Below are positions 39,656-50,871 of a DNA stretch of 64,000 nucleotides, piece by piece. How positions within the stretch are numbered: the first letter of the stretch is position 1; each line of letters starts with the position of its first letter. The notes under the pieces were generated by a model, which saw only the letters and a program-made list of their open reading frames with translations, did no database searches and was not told where the DNA came from. The stretch spans positions 13,398,740 through 13,462,739 of the forward strand of contig NC_061804.1 in assembly GCF_021462225.1 (NCBI RefSeq). The letters are read 5' to 3'. The position numbers and the translations under genes were made by a program. This stretch comes from Girardinichthys multiradiatus. Lineage: Eukaryota > Chordata > Actinopteri > Cyprinodontiformes > Goodeidae.

Positions 39656-40467
39656 TGAACCTTTCCACCTCCATGCTTCACAGTAGGTATGGTATTATTG
39701 GCGTTGTACTCTAGAGTTCTACTTCCTCCAAACACCAAAAAGCTCTATTTGTGTCTCATCACACAACATGACCTTCTCCCATTCCTCCTCTGGATCATCC
39801 AGATGGTCATTGGACATGCACTGGCTTGAGCAGGGAAACCTTGCAGGATTATAATCCATGGCGGTGTAGTGTGTCACTAATGGTCTTCTTTGAGACTGTG
39901 GTCCCAGCTTTCTTTAGGTCATCGACTAGGTCCTCCCATGTAGTTCTAGGCCAATCACTAACCTTCCTCCTGATCATTGATGTCCCACGAGGTGAGATCT
40001 TGCACGGGGCCCCAGACCGAGGGAGATTGGCCATCATCTTGAACTTCTTCCATTTTCTTATAATTGCACCAACAATTGTTGCCTTCTCACCAAGCTGCTT
40101 GGCTATTTTCCTGTAGCCCATCCCAGCCTAGTGCAGGTCTAATATGTCTAATATTTTATCCGTGATGTCCTTACACAGCTCTCTGGTCTTGGCTATTGTG
40201 GAGAGGTGAGAGTTTGTTTGAGTGTGTGGACAGGTGGCTTTAATACAGTAATGAGTTCAAACAGGTGCAGTTAATAAAGATGAGTGGAGAACACGAGTGC
40301 TTCTTAAAGAACCAACAGGCCTATGAGAGCTGAGATTCTTACTGGTTTTTAGTTGATCAAATATTTATGTAATGCAATAAAATGCTAATTAATTACTAAA
40401 AATCACAAAGTGATTTTCTTGATTTTTGTTTTGAATTCCATCCATCCATCCATCCATTGTCTTCCAA

Positions 40468-40920
40468 TTATCCGGGGTCGGGTCGCAGGGGCAGCAGCCT
40501 AAGCAGAGAGACCCAGAGTTCCCTCTCCTCAACCACTTGGGCTAGCTCGTCCGGGGGAATCCCAAGGCGTTCCCAGGCCAGCCGAGAAACATGGTCCCTC
40601 AAGCGTGTCTCGAGTCTTCCTCTGGGCCTCCTGGTGGGATGTGCCCGGAACACCTCACCAGGAAGGTGTCCAGGAGGCATCCTAACCAGATGCCACCTCA
40701 ACTGCCTCCTCTCGATGTGGAGAAGCAGCGACTCAACTCTGAGTCCCTCCCGGATGACCGAGCTTCTCACCTCATCTCTAAGGGAGAGCCCAGACACCCT
40801 GCGTAGGAAACTAATTTCGGCCGCTTGTATCTGTGATTTCGTTCTTTCAGTCACGACCCAAAGCTCATGAACATAGATGAGGGTGGGAACGTAGATCGAC
40901 CGGTAAATCGAGAGCTTCAC
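40468..40920 (-). pseudogene. Rex3 reverse-transcriptase C-terminal region
   Basis: A 150-residue open frame reading KLSIYRSIYVPTLIYVHELW, then TERTKSQIQAAEISFLRRVS and LLLHIERRQLRW. This is the region after the RT palm in Rex3, ending with DPG just before the 3' tail. It is nearly collinear with 48339-48760 and 61390-61800. The SINE inserted immediately at its N-terminal edge (KLSIYRS). Confidence 0.8.
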
Positions 40921-40921
40921 T

Positions 40922-41124
40922 TTTTTTTTTTTTTATAATTTTTTCGGCACTAGAGGACTTTTATTTGTGATAGTAGGCAGACAGGAAGGAAGAGCAAAGA
41001 GAGGGGGAAACATTCGGCAAAGGTAGCTGGGTCCGGGACTCAAACACGGGACGGATACTTCGAGGACTATGGCCTCTATATGTGGTCGCGCGCTAACCCC
41101 TACACCACCAGCACCGTGCCCAAG
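40922..41124 (-). mobile_element. tRNA-derived SINE inserted in Rex3
   Basis: Minus strand: head 'gggcacggtgctggtggtgt' with 'ggggttagcgcgc' (A-box-like), B box 'gtttgagtccc', then a body ending 'aataaaagtcctctagtgcc' and an A-rich tail (the T run at 40921-40934 on the + strand). Flanking duplications AGAGCTTCACT (40911-40921) and AGAGCTTCGCT (41125-41135), with one mismatch, lie in the Rex3 sequence. It would be transcribed by RNA polymerase III. Confidence 0.8.
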
Positions 41125-42409
41125 AGAGCTTCGCTTTTTGACACAGCTCTCTCTTCACCACGACAGACCAGTACAGCGCCTGCACTGGTCCACTTGAGGC
41201 AGGACCTCCCCCCTGACCCAGAGAAGGCACTTTACCTTTTTCCAGCTCAAAACCATGGCTGCGCCTAGAAATTCTGTCCATAAAAGTTGTGAACAGAATC
41301 GGTGACAAAGGGCAACCCTCACCAAAAAGACAGGACAAAAAGCACACTGCTTTTCCTGACTACTCTGCCCACCGACCCACAATGTCCTGAGTTAAGGTCA
41401 ACAGCACACCCTCCCCACTGTAAATAGTGTCGGACCTGGTAGGACTCCTTCGTCAGCCTGACGGCATCCCTCACCACTGGTGTCCACCAGCGGGTTCGAG
41501 GATTGCCGCCGCGATAGGCACTGACAACCTTGCGACCACAGCTCCAGTAAGCCGCATCGGCAATGGAGGCGCGGAACATGGCCCACTCGGACTCAATGTC
41601 CCCCACCTCCGCCGGAACGTGTTTGAAGCTCTCCCGTAGGTGGGAGTTGAAGCTCCGCCTCACGGGAGACTTCGCCAGGCGTTCCCAGTAGACCCTCAGG
41701 ATTCATTTGGGTCTGCCATGTCTGACCGGCATCCTCCCCCAGCATCGGAGCCAGCTCACCATCAGGTAGTAGTCAGTGGAAAGCTCCGCTCTCCTCTTCA
41801 CCCGAGTATCCAAGACATGCGGCCGCAGATCAGATGACACGACAACAAAGTTGATCATCACACTGCGGCCTAGGGTGTCCTGGTGCCAAGTGCACTGATG
41901 TACACCCTTATGCTTGAACATGGTGTTAGTTATGGACAATCAATGAGGAGCACAGAAGTCCAATAACAAAACCTCACTCGAGTTCAAAACGGGAAAGCCA
42001 CTACTCCCAACCACACACATTTAGGTCTGTCATTCCCAACATGAGCGTTGAAGTACCCCAGCAGAACAAGGAAGTCCCCCGGAAGGGCGCTGTCCAACAC
42101 CCCCTCCAAGGGCTCCGAAAAGGGTGGGTAGTCTGAACTGCTGTTCGGTGCATGAGCACAAAGAGTCAGAACAGGAAACACACCAAGCTTGACCGTGAAA
42201 AAAAGATAATATACTGATTTCAAAAACACATTTAGGAAAGCAGTAATTATATCAATTAGATGTACAAGCAAGTTCATCTTACGGTGAGATTGATGAATGG
42301 CCTGTAAAAGTGCAAAAACAGAACATCTCTGCATAAACATGCTTCGGTGAAAATATTTAGTTTATAGCAGTATAAGAAAGAGACTAATTTGTTCATTTAA
42401 GGAGTAAGA

Positions 42410-42690
42410 GTTGCACAGTGGAACAATTGCATTGTTTCCTTACAGCAATAGGTCCTTGGTTTCCATACTGACCTTTGTCTCAATGTGATGTTTTCATCTT
42501 CTGCCTGTGCAGGTTTTACTCTGGATACTCCTGTCATTCCATGATCCAAAATCATTTGTGTTGAGTTAATTGGCCAAGCTATAATGTTATTAAGTGTAAG
42601 TGCATGCATGCACTTACAAGTTCTGGATAGGCACCGGCCTCCAGCGACCCTGCAAGGATTAAGCAGCCATAGAAAACTGATAAATGGATG
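42410..42690 (+). repeat. Dispersed repeat of the 'GACC..GCAAGG..TAAGC' type
   Basis: Blocks 'tgtgcaggttttactctgga', 'gttaattggccaagctataa' and 'ccagcgaccctgcaaggatt', then 'agcagccatagaaaactgat', match the order of a common interspersed vertebrate repeat as I remember it. Class uncertain, boundaries approximate, no coding capacity. Confidence 0.45.
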
Positions 42691-42744
42691 TTAGTAGTAA
42701 ATCTCTTCTCACTAGAAAGCATTGCAGTATGATCCAAGTTTACA

Positions 42745-42910
42745 AAGGTACATCTAACTAAACACAGAGACTTTAAACAAAGTTTTTTGTTCAGATGAGA
42801 CTAAAGTAGAACTTTCTAGCTACAAACTCTAATTTTAACATATCAGCACAAACACCTTATATTAACAGTCGAGCATAGTGGTGAAAGGTCAAGTGTGAGG
42901 ACATCTACAA
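42745..42910 (+). mobile_element. Tc1-like relic
   Basis: The stretch 'gttcagatgagactaaagta' and 'gaactttctagctacaaac', then 'gagcatagtggtgaaaggtc', corresponds to the SDETKVELFG and following zone of Tc1 transposases. Heavily decayed. Confidence 0.45.
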
Positions 42911-43563
42911 GCAAAGATTCTGCATAAATTGAGTTTTAAAGTAAGAAAATGTTGCCAATGGCCTCCACTTTTTATGTAACGTAAATTTATCTTTTGCTCA
43001 TATGACGTTGACCTTGCTTTGCAATCAGACATACCAAACCTTTCCAGAATTTTTGTTTATTTTTATCTGTCCCTACTGTTTGTGTGAACTTACTGCCCAA
43101 GAAGGTTTTCAGTTTCTCAAAATATTTTATGCTTAAACTTTTCTTATTTTACCTTTCTACCATTTGCTGCAATAATCGGATAAAACCCAGATTAATAAAT
43201 ACATTTTTCCTTGTCCACTGTGTTTGCTAATAAACACAATGATCTTCTTCATTCTGTATGAAGCTATACTTGTACTCATCATCTTACTCGACTTTACACT
43301 CATAGTGTTCTGAGTACTCTGGGCGTTTTTTTATCCCTTTTAGGATGGCATGTATTCTGACTGTTTTCAATCTAAGTAGTTTGCTTCTGTCCCGAAGACT
43401 ACAGTCTCATGTTTCACTTCTGCACTTTGTTTATTCGCTGTATTTTTACATTTTAGGACACAAACGTCTTTCACAGTATGTTATCTTCAACAAGCATTGT
43501 TTCCATTTATTGTAAGTTTTGTGTTTAACTATAGTAAGAGTTGAGAAACTTTACCAACCTATA
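42911..43563 (+). other. Intron, nothing recognised
   Basis: Sequence between a Tc1 relic and the copia remnant; I recognise no feature. The copia reverse transcriptase would be expected here if that element were complete, but I see no RT motif. Confidence 0.35.
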
Positions 43564-44130
43564 CTAAAGCATTTTTCCAGAATCAGGATAATAAATCAAG
43601 TATGATAAAATATTTTTATCATACCCAGAAAATACCGCTCTTTCACTTCTAGAGTCCAACTTTTTCCTATGATGTTTATATGCCTGGCAAACTAATCCAA
43701 AAATTCTCATTCTTGACAGGTCAGGTTTTCTTCCTGTTAGCATGTGGTATGGAGTTTGTCCCACAAGTCTATTGAAGCATTTGTTTCTAATAACCACGGC
43801 TTTCATTACAGTGCAAGTCCACAATTCTTTTTGGCTCTCTAGCAACATACATCTAAACATTTTAAATAATGTTCTCCTCTCAGCTGTCACATTATGTTAT
43901 GATAAGGTGCTGGTGGTTCATGTTTTATAGCATTTCTGCTAAGCAATGACTGGAACTCTTTGAAGTTCCTCTGTTCCATTATCTGACCTAAGACATTGAT
44001 TTCTTCCATAAGGGGATGTATCAGCAATAAACCTTTCTGTGGCTTTAACATCATCACTTTTGGCTCATGAAGAAATAAACAAATATTGCTCCTGAAAAAA
44101 TCTGTGCACTATTTCAAGTTCTTTTTTAGC
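43564..44130 (-). pseudogene. Copia-like integrase fragment
   Basis: The open frame at 43564-43890 reads AERRTLFKMFRCMLLES, then VVIRNKCFNRLVGQTPYHML, GRKPDLSRMRIFG and LDSRSERAVFSGYD. This is the end of the integrase core (catalytic Glu zone) and its C-terminal part as in Ty1/copia. Upstream on the minus strand, around 43950-44000, a frame-shifted CLRSDNGTE gives the second catalytic Asp block. Several breaks make it inactive. Confidence 0.8.
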
Positions 44131-44536
44131 TCTCACATCAGGCTCCTTATTTTTTAGTCTGTTCAAACTATTAGATTTATGATTCTTCCTGGTTTCTTCC
44201 CTCTTTGAAGTTGGTGGTTACAGCTTTGACAGAGATGTCTTGTAGAAATGTTGAGATGTAGCGCACCGTCTGGAGTGCCATCACATCGCACCCCTCACTG
44301 TTCCTTATGGAGAAAGTGAGGCATCACCTCTCGAGAGAAACACCACTCATCCTCTTTCAATCAGTAAGGTCTACGAAGTGCTTCCCCAGCAGAAGGGTGT
44401 CAAAGCTGCTGAACGTCTCAATTTTGGTGATGATGTGGCTCCTGTATTGATCATCAGACCCCTTTTTTCAAACCATGTGCTTGACAGCTGCTTATCTTGA
44501 AAGCAAATGAATGACTTTCTTTACTAGCTGCATGTT

Positions 44537-45256
44537 TCACGTTGTCTCTCTTTTTCTGTCTGCAATTTGAGTGGGGCTCCGGCAGAATGTGCACCATTGT
44601 CTCTGTTGCTCATTCTGCAGGCTGCGTTCTTGTGCTCTGTGCCCTGTCTGGTCGCAGGTGTAGCACTTTAGCTTTGCAAAGTCTCTTTTTCTCTTAATTA
44701 TTACAGTTGAATAACCAGGTTCCTTCATAGTGTCATCATCATAGCTGGTGTTAAATTTTCCAGTGCTCTTGCATCTTCTTAGCTTGGTTTTGAATTCACT
44801 GAATGTTATCTTGTCGTCATCCTGTGGTATATGAATGGCAAATGACGTAAATGTTTCTGGTAAACCCTTCAGAACCATTGCAAACAGCTGCTCGTCACTT
44901 AATGTCTCTGCACAGATAATATAGTCTGTCACATTCTCGTGGTTAGCTTTCTGTAGCAACGTTAGTTCGGTGTACAAGCTAATTAAACTAGGCTTCCCAT
45001 TACTTGCATAATGGTCCCTCAGTATCTGCAGGTCTTCAATCATCTGGGGGATCTCTCATTATGAGGGAAAGACTTTGGTCATCCAAAACTGTAATTAATT
45101 TGGCGTGTGCTTCCTTGTTTATTGAAGCAACATTGTCACCTTCATCAGCTCTGGTGCACTTAGTATCGTGTCTTTAAGTCCCAGGAACTGCAGGTAGCCC
45201 TTGTCTCCCACAACTCATAATTCGTTTCCTCTCAATCGAAACCCAGCTGATTCCAT
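44537..45256 (-). pseudogene. Copia-like gag with CCHC zinc knuckle
   Basis: An ATG at 45254-45256 is followed by a frame broken by several stops, then the open frame 45043-44537: MIEDLQILRDHYASNGKPSL, ELTLLQKANHENVTDYI, MVLKGLPETFTSFAIH (a UBN2-type gag) and the zinc knuckle CYTCDQTGHRAQE. That knuckle is CX2CX4HX4E, so the last ligand Cys is replaced. The protein would form virus-like particles and bind RNA in a live element; here it is a relic. Confidence 0.8.
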
Positions 45257-45620
45257 ATTCTTTTCTGGGCCATTAATCTATTGAAGCAGCCATGTTAAAG
45301 AAAGGACAACCAACACCACAGAAAGTCGGGACATAGGAAGAGTGGAATAATTACAAGAAGGTATTGGTCTTGGTGAACAGGCAACAGTTGACAGAAGTGT
45401 CGTGCCACCGCTTCCTTTTTATAGATATATGCTCAGTGCAGTTACAATCATAGCAGGTGACTATAGACTATTTATGCCCAACAGAGTAATACTGTTAATT
45501 TAAGAATACAGCATCAAACAGCAATCTTGAGTGCTAGTTTTTCCACATTATCCATAATATAGTTTGCTCTCTAGGAGCAACAAGATAAGTAATCCAGTGC
45601 CATATGCAATACAAGAGGTA

Positions 45621-46549
45621 ATGTTAAATTTTTTAAATGACGAATACAAGCTAAATATAAAATGTAAAACTATTCTAATTCTACTGTAGAGTGAATATTG
45701 TTAAAAAAGAAGGGAAAAAACTGTCATAACCAAATCCCATTTATGTATTAGGCCAGGAAGTGAGCAGAGTAAACGTCAATTGGGTCTTGTCACTGAGTGT
45801 GTGGATATAAAATCCAAGGATGAGCTTTAACAAAGACATGCCTGTGGCATTAAGCACCTGCAGCACTGTAGACCACAGCAGCTGCCTAATAATACATGAG
45901 TGATTGTAGATTAAACTCATTAACTCCCATCCCTGCCACAATTCTGCAATGGTTGTAATGACATTGGTTAACTAGGGTCTTTTTCTTTTACTTTAAAGGC
46001 AGACAGAAATGTAGTGGTGTGCTCCATTTTAAAAGTTTAGTTATTCAGGAAATGTACTGTGGGAGAGTGGCATAAATAACTTATCTTTTTTTTTTATTCA
46101 TCCTTGTTTTTTTGTCCAGGGAGTTGGTTCAATAAAGGCTGACTTGGATAATAAGTTACAATTACTTTTCACATTGATTTGATATAATAAAGGAACAAAA
46201 GGTATGTACAAGAAAAGTGCACCTTGTATGTTTAAAAACAACTCGGCATGGACAAAAATAAACGTTTCTTGAAAGTGTGCGTTAATCCATGCAAACCTTT
46301 GACCTGCCATGAAAATGTGCAGCAACCAAGCAAATCTTTTTAATTGACAATAAACTACAGAGAACAAAACCTAACCTAAATATACTGAAATATGACTCCA
46401 TTCAGTTTAATTTAATTTATGGAGCATCAAACCCAATGTTTGTTCATGAGTTTGAGCTTTTATGCTTTTTATGGTAAAACTGAATCACATTTAGCCTAAA
46501 ATAATAAAGTAACACACTGCAAAAAAGTATGGAAACAACCTCAGTTGGA
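45621..46549 (+). other. Intron, nothing recognised
   Basis: AT-rich, no feature recognised. Confidence 0.35.
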
Positions 46550-47320
46550 TGTAAACTGTATAACGTCCCTTGTTGTTGTCACCTGTAGATGTAAATGCGC
46601 ATCGGTCTGTGCGCTGAGGAGCATAAAATGCATGTGAATCATCTTAAGGGGCACCTTCATTCTCACTGAAAAAGAAAACTGTGTCGGATCAGCAGATTAC
46701 ATCTAACGGTCAGGTTTGATGATTGCTAAGGTGGAGAAGGTGTAGACAATCACATGTACATAAATAACTGCGTAAAGTTGTGCGTAATTGTGGAACAATG
46801 GCAGCTTTGGCACAGCTGGAGGACATTCTCGATGGAACAAGTTAGAGGGATTGTTTTGTTCAGAGATCGTACTGACCTGCTGGCACATGATGACACAGGG
46901 GCTTATCAGCCAGTTTAGATTGCCCTGCAGGGCAATTATTTAGGACCTCTGCATAGAACTGGCCTCGGTGTTACAGAGGGATAGCAGGAGGAAGCGTGCG
47001 TCACCGGTGCCAGTTCAAGATCTCACTACACTGTGGTCCATTCCGGCGCTTTTCAGAGAGAGCTGATTAACCGACATCCCTTGCATATGTATTTATGGGT
47101 GGGAACCGGGTGGTTTGATCGCCACGTGCAACTGCCCCCAATTCAAACTGGGATATATGAAGGCAATGTGTGTGGTGACATGTCTACGCATTTTTTTGTG
47201 CGCCGCAAGTTTCAGAATCCCTCCCCACCACCAACATTTAGTAGTTAAGCTACACACTCTTATGTACATAAGACCCCAGGTCTTTTCCTTGGTCAATAAT
47301 TAATTAAATCAAACTAACAC
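46550..47320. other. Unexplained GC-balanced stretch
   Basis: Compared with the AT-rich flanks this segment is GC-balanced and contains short palindromic words (ccctgcagggc near 46923) and several non-overlapping open frames (46703-46888 minus, 47033-47248 plus). No protein family, splice sites or terminal repeats are recognised. It could be the body of a decayed DNA transposon or a regulatory segment. Confidence 0.25.
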
Positions 47321-47394
47321 TGTACAAAAACAGATTTCACACCGTCATTCTTAATTAAAGAAAAAGGAAGATAAAATAGAAAAGCTGTGTTTAG

Positions 47395-48030
47395 AAAAAC
47401 TGAGTACACCTGGTCATCCAGTGTTTAAGATAAGATTCTTTAGAAGCAACAACTTGAAGTATCCATCTTCTCTACAACTTTATAAGTCTCACATTGTTGC
47501 GGAGCAATTTTAAGTCGTCTTGTGTGGACATCCGTTTATACACAGCTTGTTTAGGGTCTCACCACAGCATTTCAACTCCTGACTTTATTGGGCCATTGCA
47601 AAACAATTGTTTCAGCCATTCTGTTGAAGATTGATTGCTGTGTTTATCATTCATGTGCTGCTGCATGACCCAATAACTCATAGGCTACAAGATGCACAGT
47701 TCCCAAGGTTGCAAAACAGCATGCATGAGATCTAGTATGATATAGTGTGGCTTTTTGCTACACGTCAAAACTTTTAGTTCTTTCAGATGCATTTTTCCCA
47801 ACCTAAAATTTGGCAAACATTACAAGATTTTTCTTACCCCACAGATTTTACCCATGACTATTAATCGGAGAAAGTGTGCACCAGTCTGCAAAAGTTAGGG
47901 GCAGTTGGCATGGCTCTTTAGCACAAAAATCTGTTAGTCATAAAAGCAGGAGTCTGCAAATGTGTCTGCAAAGGTAACCATATTTGACATGACCTCAGTT
48001 GCAGTCAAACAAACATGTTTGAATTTTTCT
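47395..48030 (-). mobile_element. Tc1-like relic
   Basis: Minus-strand blocks 'tgtggacatccgtttataca', 'accacagcatttcaactcct', 'gggccattgcaaaacaattg', 'tcagccattctgttgaagat' and 'gctgctgcatgacccaataa' match the central part of a fish Tc1 subfamily. The left end 'aaaaactgagtacacctggt' may be the terminal repeat. Right half unrecognisable. Confidence 0.6.
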
Positions 48031-48441
48031 TTTTCCAAATCTGGACTCAAAACTTTAGTATAAACTGATTACCAACCCAACTTGCATGTGTAAAAATAGA
48101 ATGAACAAGGGGTTAATTTGATTCCCTGAGCATTTTTACCCTTTTTAACCTCTCTTAAATTTGTCTGTCATATTTTTTGTTCATCTTAAATTACATGGCA
48201 GGATTTCTGTATTTTTATGTGCAAACACAACATTTTAAGGCCAGCCATCCATGCTCAATAATAGTGTTTTACAGAGTTTGCATTCAAATGCATTGATAAA
48301 TCCCCCCTCTTTAGTACTCGTACTCGTCGTCTTCCGCTTTATCCGGGACCAGGTCGCGGGGGCAGCAGACTCAGCAGAGACACCCAGACGTCCCTCTCCC
48401 CAGACACCTCCTCCAGCTCCTCCGGGGGGAGCCCAAGGCGT

Positions 48442-49608
48442 TCACAGGCCAGCCGAGAGACATAGTCCCTCCAGTGTGTCCTGGGCCGTCCCCTGGGCCT
48501 CCTTCTGGTGTGATGTGCCTGGAACACCTCCCGAGGAAGGCGTCCGGGAAGGCATTCGGTATAGATGCCCGAGCCACCTCAACTGGCTCCTCTCGATGTG
48601 GAGGAGTAGCGGCTCTACTCCGAGCCCCTCCCGGATGGCCGAGCTCCTCACCCTATCTCTAAGGGAGTGCCCGGCCACCCTACGGAGGAAGCTCATTTCC
48701 GCCGCTTGTATCCGGGATCTCGTTCTTTCGGTCATGACCCAAAGTTCATGGCTGCACCTAGAAATCCTGTCCATAAAAGTTATGAACAGGACCGGTGACA
48801 AAGGGCAGCCCTGCCGGAGTCCAACATGCACCGGGAACAGGTCCGACTTAGTGCCGGCAATGCGAACCAAACTCCTGCTCCGCTTGTACAGAGATCGGAT
48901 GGCCCCTAGTAAAGGGCCCCCGATTCCATACTCCTGGAGCACCCCCCACAGGGCATCACGAGGGACACAGTCGAATGCTTTCTCCAGGTCCACAAAACAC
49001 ATGTGGACCGGTTGGGCAAACTCCCATGAACCCTCGAGTACCCTGTAGAGGGTATAGCGCTGGTCCAGTGTTCCACGGCCGGGACGAAGACCACACTGCT
49101 CCTCCTGAAGCCGGGGTTCGACTATCGGCCGGACTCTCCTCTCCAATACCCTGGCATAGGCCTTACCAGGGAGGCTGAGGAGTGTGATCCCCCTGTAGTT
49201 GGAACACACCCTCCAGTCACCCTTCTTATGTAGGGGGACCACCACCCCAGTCTGCCAATCCAAAGGCACTGTCCCCGTCCGCCACGCAATGTTGAAGAGG
49301 CATGTCAACCATGACAGCCCCACAACATCCAAAGACTTGAGGTACTCAGGGCAGATCTCATCCAACCCCGAAGCCCTGCCACCGCGGAGCTTTTTAACCA
49401 CCTCGGTGACTTCAGCCTGGGTGATGAAAGTAACCCTGTGTCCCCAGCCTCTGTTTCCACCAGGGAATTCGTGATGGCAGGATCCTCGAAGTATTCCTTC
49501 CACCGGCCGATAATGTACCCAGTCGAGGTCAGCAGCTCCCCACCCCCACTGTAAACAGTGTTGGCGAAGCACTGCTTCCCCCTCCTGAGGTGCCGGACGG
49601 TTTGCCAA
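48442..49608 (-). pseudogene. Rex3 reverse transcriptase lacking motif C
   Basis: The long frame reads GDWRVCSNYRGITLLSLPGK, RPGRGTLDQRYTLYRVLEGS, motif A CFVDLEKAFDCV and motif B GLRQGCPLSPVLF. Then FMDRISRCS joins directly to HELWVMTERTRSRIQAAEMS. The intervening segment that should carry the FADD catalytic motif is missing, with the junction at 48748-48752. The deletion keeps the frame open. Without motif C the enzyme cannot polymerise. Downstream the C-terminal region continues to the tail with one more frame change. Confidence 0.9.
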
Positions 49609-50765
49609 AATCGCTTCGGGGCCAACCGGTAGTCCTTCTCCATGGCCTCACCGAACTCCTCCCAGGTCCGAGTTTTTGCCTCTGCCGCGGCACGCTTGGC
49701 CCCATGGTACCCGTCAGCCACCTCAGGACTCCCACAAGCCAACCACAGCCGATAGGACTCCTTCTTCAGCTTGACAGCGTCCCTTACTGCCGGTGTCCAC
49801 CACCGGGTTCGGGGATTGCCGCCGCGGCAGGCACCGCAGACCTTACGGCCGCAGCTACGGGCAGCAGCATCGACAATAGATGCGGAGAACATGGTCCACT
49901 CAGACTCTATGTCAGACTCTATGTCTCCAACATCCCTCAGAGTTGAATACATCCCTGGCCAAGGGGTCCGCCAGACATTCCAGCAGACCCTCACTATGCG
50001 CTTGGGCCTGCCAAGTCTGTCTGGCTTCCTACTCCCCCAGCGGATCCAACTAACTACCGGTTGGTGATAATTGGACAGCTCAGCCCCTCTCTTCACCCGA
50101 GTGTCCAAAACATGCGGCCGAAGGTCTGATGATACGACAACAAAGTCGATCATTGACCTCCTGCCTAGGGTATCCTGGTGCCAAGTGCACTGATGGACAC
50201 CCTTATGTTTGAACATGGTGTTCATTATGGACAATCCGTGACTAGCACAGAAGTCCAATAACAAAACACCACTCGGATTCAGATCGGGGAGGCCATTCCA
50301 GGTGTCACTGTCGTTTCCCACGTGGGCGTTGAAGTCCCCCAGCAGAATAATGGAGTCCCCAGGAGGGGCACCATCCAGCACCCCCGACAGGGACGCCAAG
50401 AAGGCTGGGTACTCCGCACTACCACTCGGCCCGTAGGCCGAAATGACAGTCAGAGACCTCTCCCCAACCCGAAGGCGCAGGGATGCGACCCTCTCATCCA
50501 CTGGGGTAAACCCCAACACGAGACGGCTGAGCTGGGGGGGCGACAAGCAAACCCACCCCAGCCCGCCGCCTCTCCCTGCGGGCCACTCCAGAGTAGAAGA
50601 GAGTCCAGCCCCTCTCAAGGAGATGGGTCCCAGAGCCCACGGTGTGCGTGGAGGTGAGCCCGACTATTTCTAGTCGATATCTTTCGACCTCCCGCACAAG
50701 CTCAGGCTCCTTCCCCCCCAGCGAGGTGACATTCCACGTCCCTAGAGCCAGCCTAAGCATCCGGG
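49420..50765 (-). pseudogene. Rex3 endonuclease, frameshifted
   Basis: APE-type endonuclease. The N-terminal part (LGTWNVTSLGGKEPELVREV) is in the frame at 50494-50765, and the rest is in the 437-residue frame from 50618 with [33 protein letters not shown] and [12 protein letters not shown]. The usual SDHxxV motif reads SNYHQPVVS, so the catalytic SDH is lost. A frameshift near 49440-49480 moves into the RT frame. The enzyme would nick target DNA to prime reverse transcription. Confidence 0.85.
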
Positions 50766-50871
50766 GATCGGGACGCCGAGGTCTCCACTGGGGGATGGTC
50801 TCGCGTCTCTCGTTGGGCTTGGCCCGGCTGGGTCCCGCGAGGAGCAACCCAGCGGCTCTACCCCTCTTTAG

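Larger units (their letters stand above)
37945..40438 (-). mobile_element. Tc1-like transposon, split by a Rex1-like LINE
   Basis: Left terminal repeat: 'tgtaatttttatcataggta', then 'ttaattagcattttattgca'. Right: 'aataaaatgctaattaatta' near 40377. Between them are minus-strand transposase blocks, including the 90-residue frame at 39849-40121 with [20 protein letters not shown] (helix-turn-helix) and [12 protein letters not shown]. The element is interrupted at about 38450-39655 by a LINE in the opposite orientation: 'caaagaatgatgttt' on the left and 'ctttccacctccatgcttca' on the right would be contiguous in the intact Tc1. The right terminus is cut off where the Rex3 tail begins (40439). Confidence 0.85.
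40439..42165 (-). mobile_element. Rex3 (RTE) LINE copy 1, partial and deleted
   Basis: The left edge is a (CCAT)n tail at 40439-40456. The minus strand then reads, from 3' to 5': the C-terminal region (40468-40920, WVVTERTKSQIQAAEISFLR), a SINE insertion (40922-41124), part of the RT (41093-41400, GCPLSPILFTTFMDRISRRS) and endonuclease fragments (41703-41939, [20 protein letters not shown]). Large internal pieces are missing, including the RT catalytic motif C, motif A and part of the endonuclease. 5' limit approximate. Confidence 0.88.
43564..45620 (-). mobile_element. Ty1/copia-like LTR retrotransposon, 3'-truncated relic
   Basis: Minus-strand order is a putative 5' LTR with a TATA box (TATAAAAAGG at about 45414-45423), an LTR end ...AACA at 45293, and a following TGG... 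primer-binding-site-like stretch. Then come gag (45256-44537) and integrase (about 44130-43564). The gag-before-integrase layout and protein motifs indicate copia, where integrase precedes RT. No RT or 3' LTR is seen. Copia elements are rare in vertebrates. The LTR's outer end is undefined, so 45620 is an estimate. Confidence 0.7.
48315..50860 (-). mobile_element. Rex3 (RTE) LINE copy 2 with 11-bp target duplication
   Basis: Flanked by CCCCTCTTTAG on both sides (48304-48314 and 50861-50871), so the whole insertion is defined: 2546 bp, minus strand. It contains endonuclease, RT and C-terminal region, and ends in a short (GTACGA)-type tail at 48315. The stretches cggtgacaaagggcagccct (48785) and accaccaccccagtctgcca (49238) are the conserved RT block used, as I recall, for Rex3 surveys in fish. 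At least one internal deletion removes RT motif C. Confidence 0.95.

Noticed and set aside
48251..49048. 265-codon + strand open frame
   Set aside because: Lies antisense to the Rex3 coding strand; its GC-rich composition leaves few stops, and it has no family resemblance.
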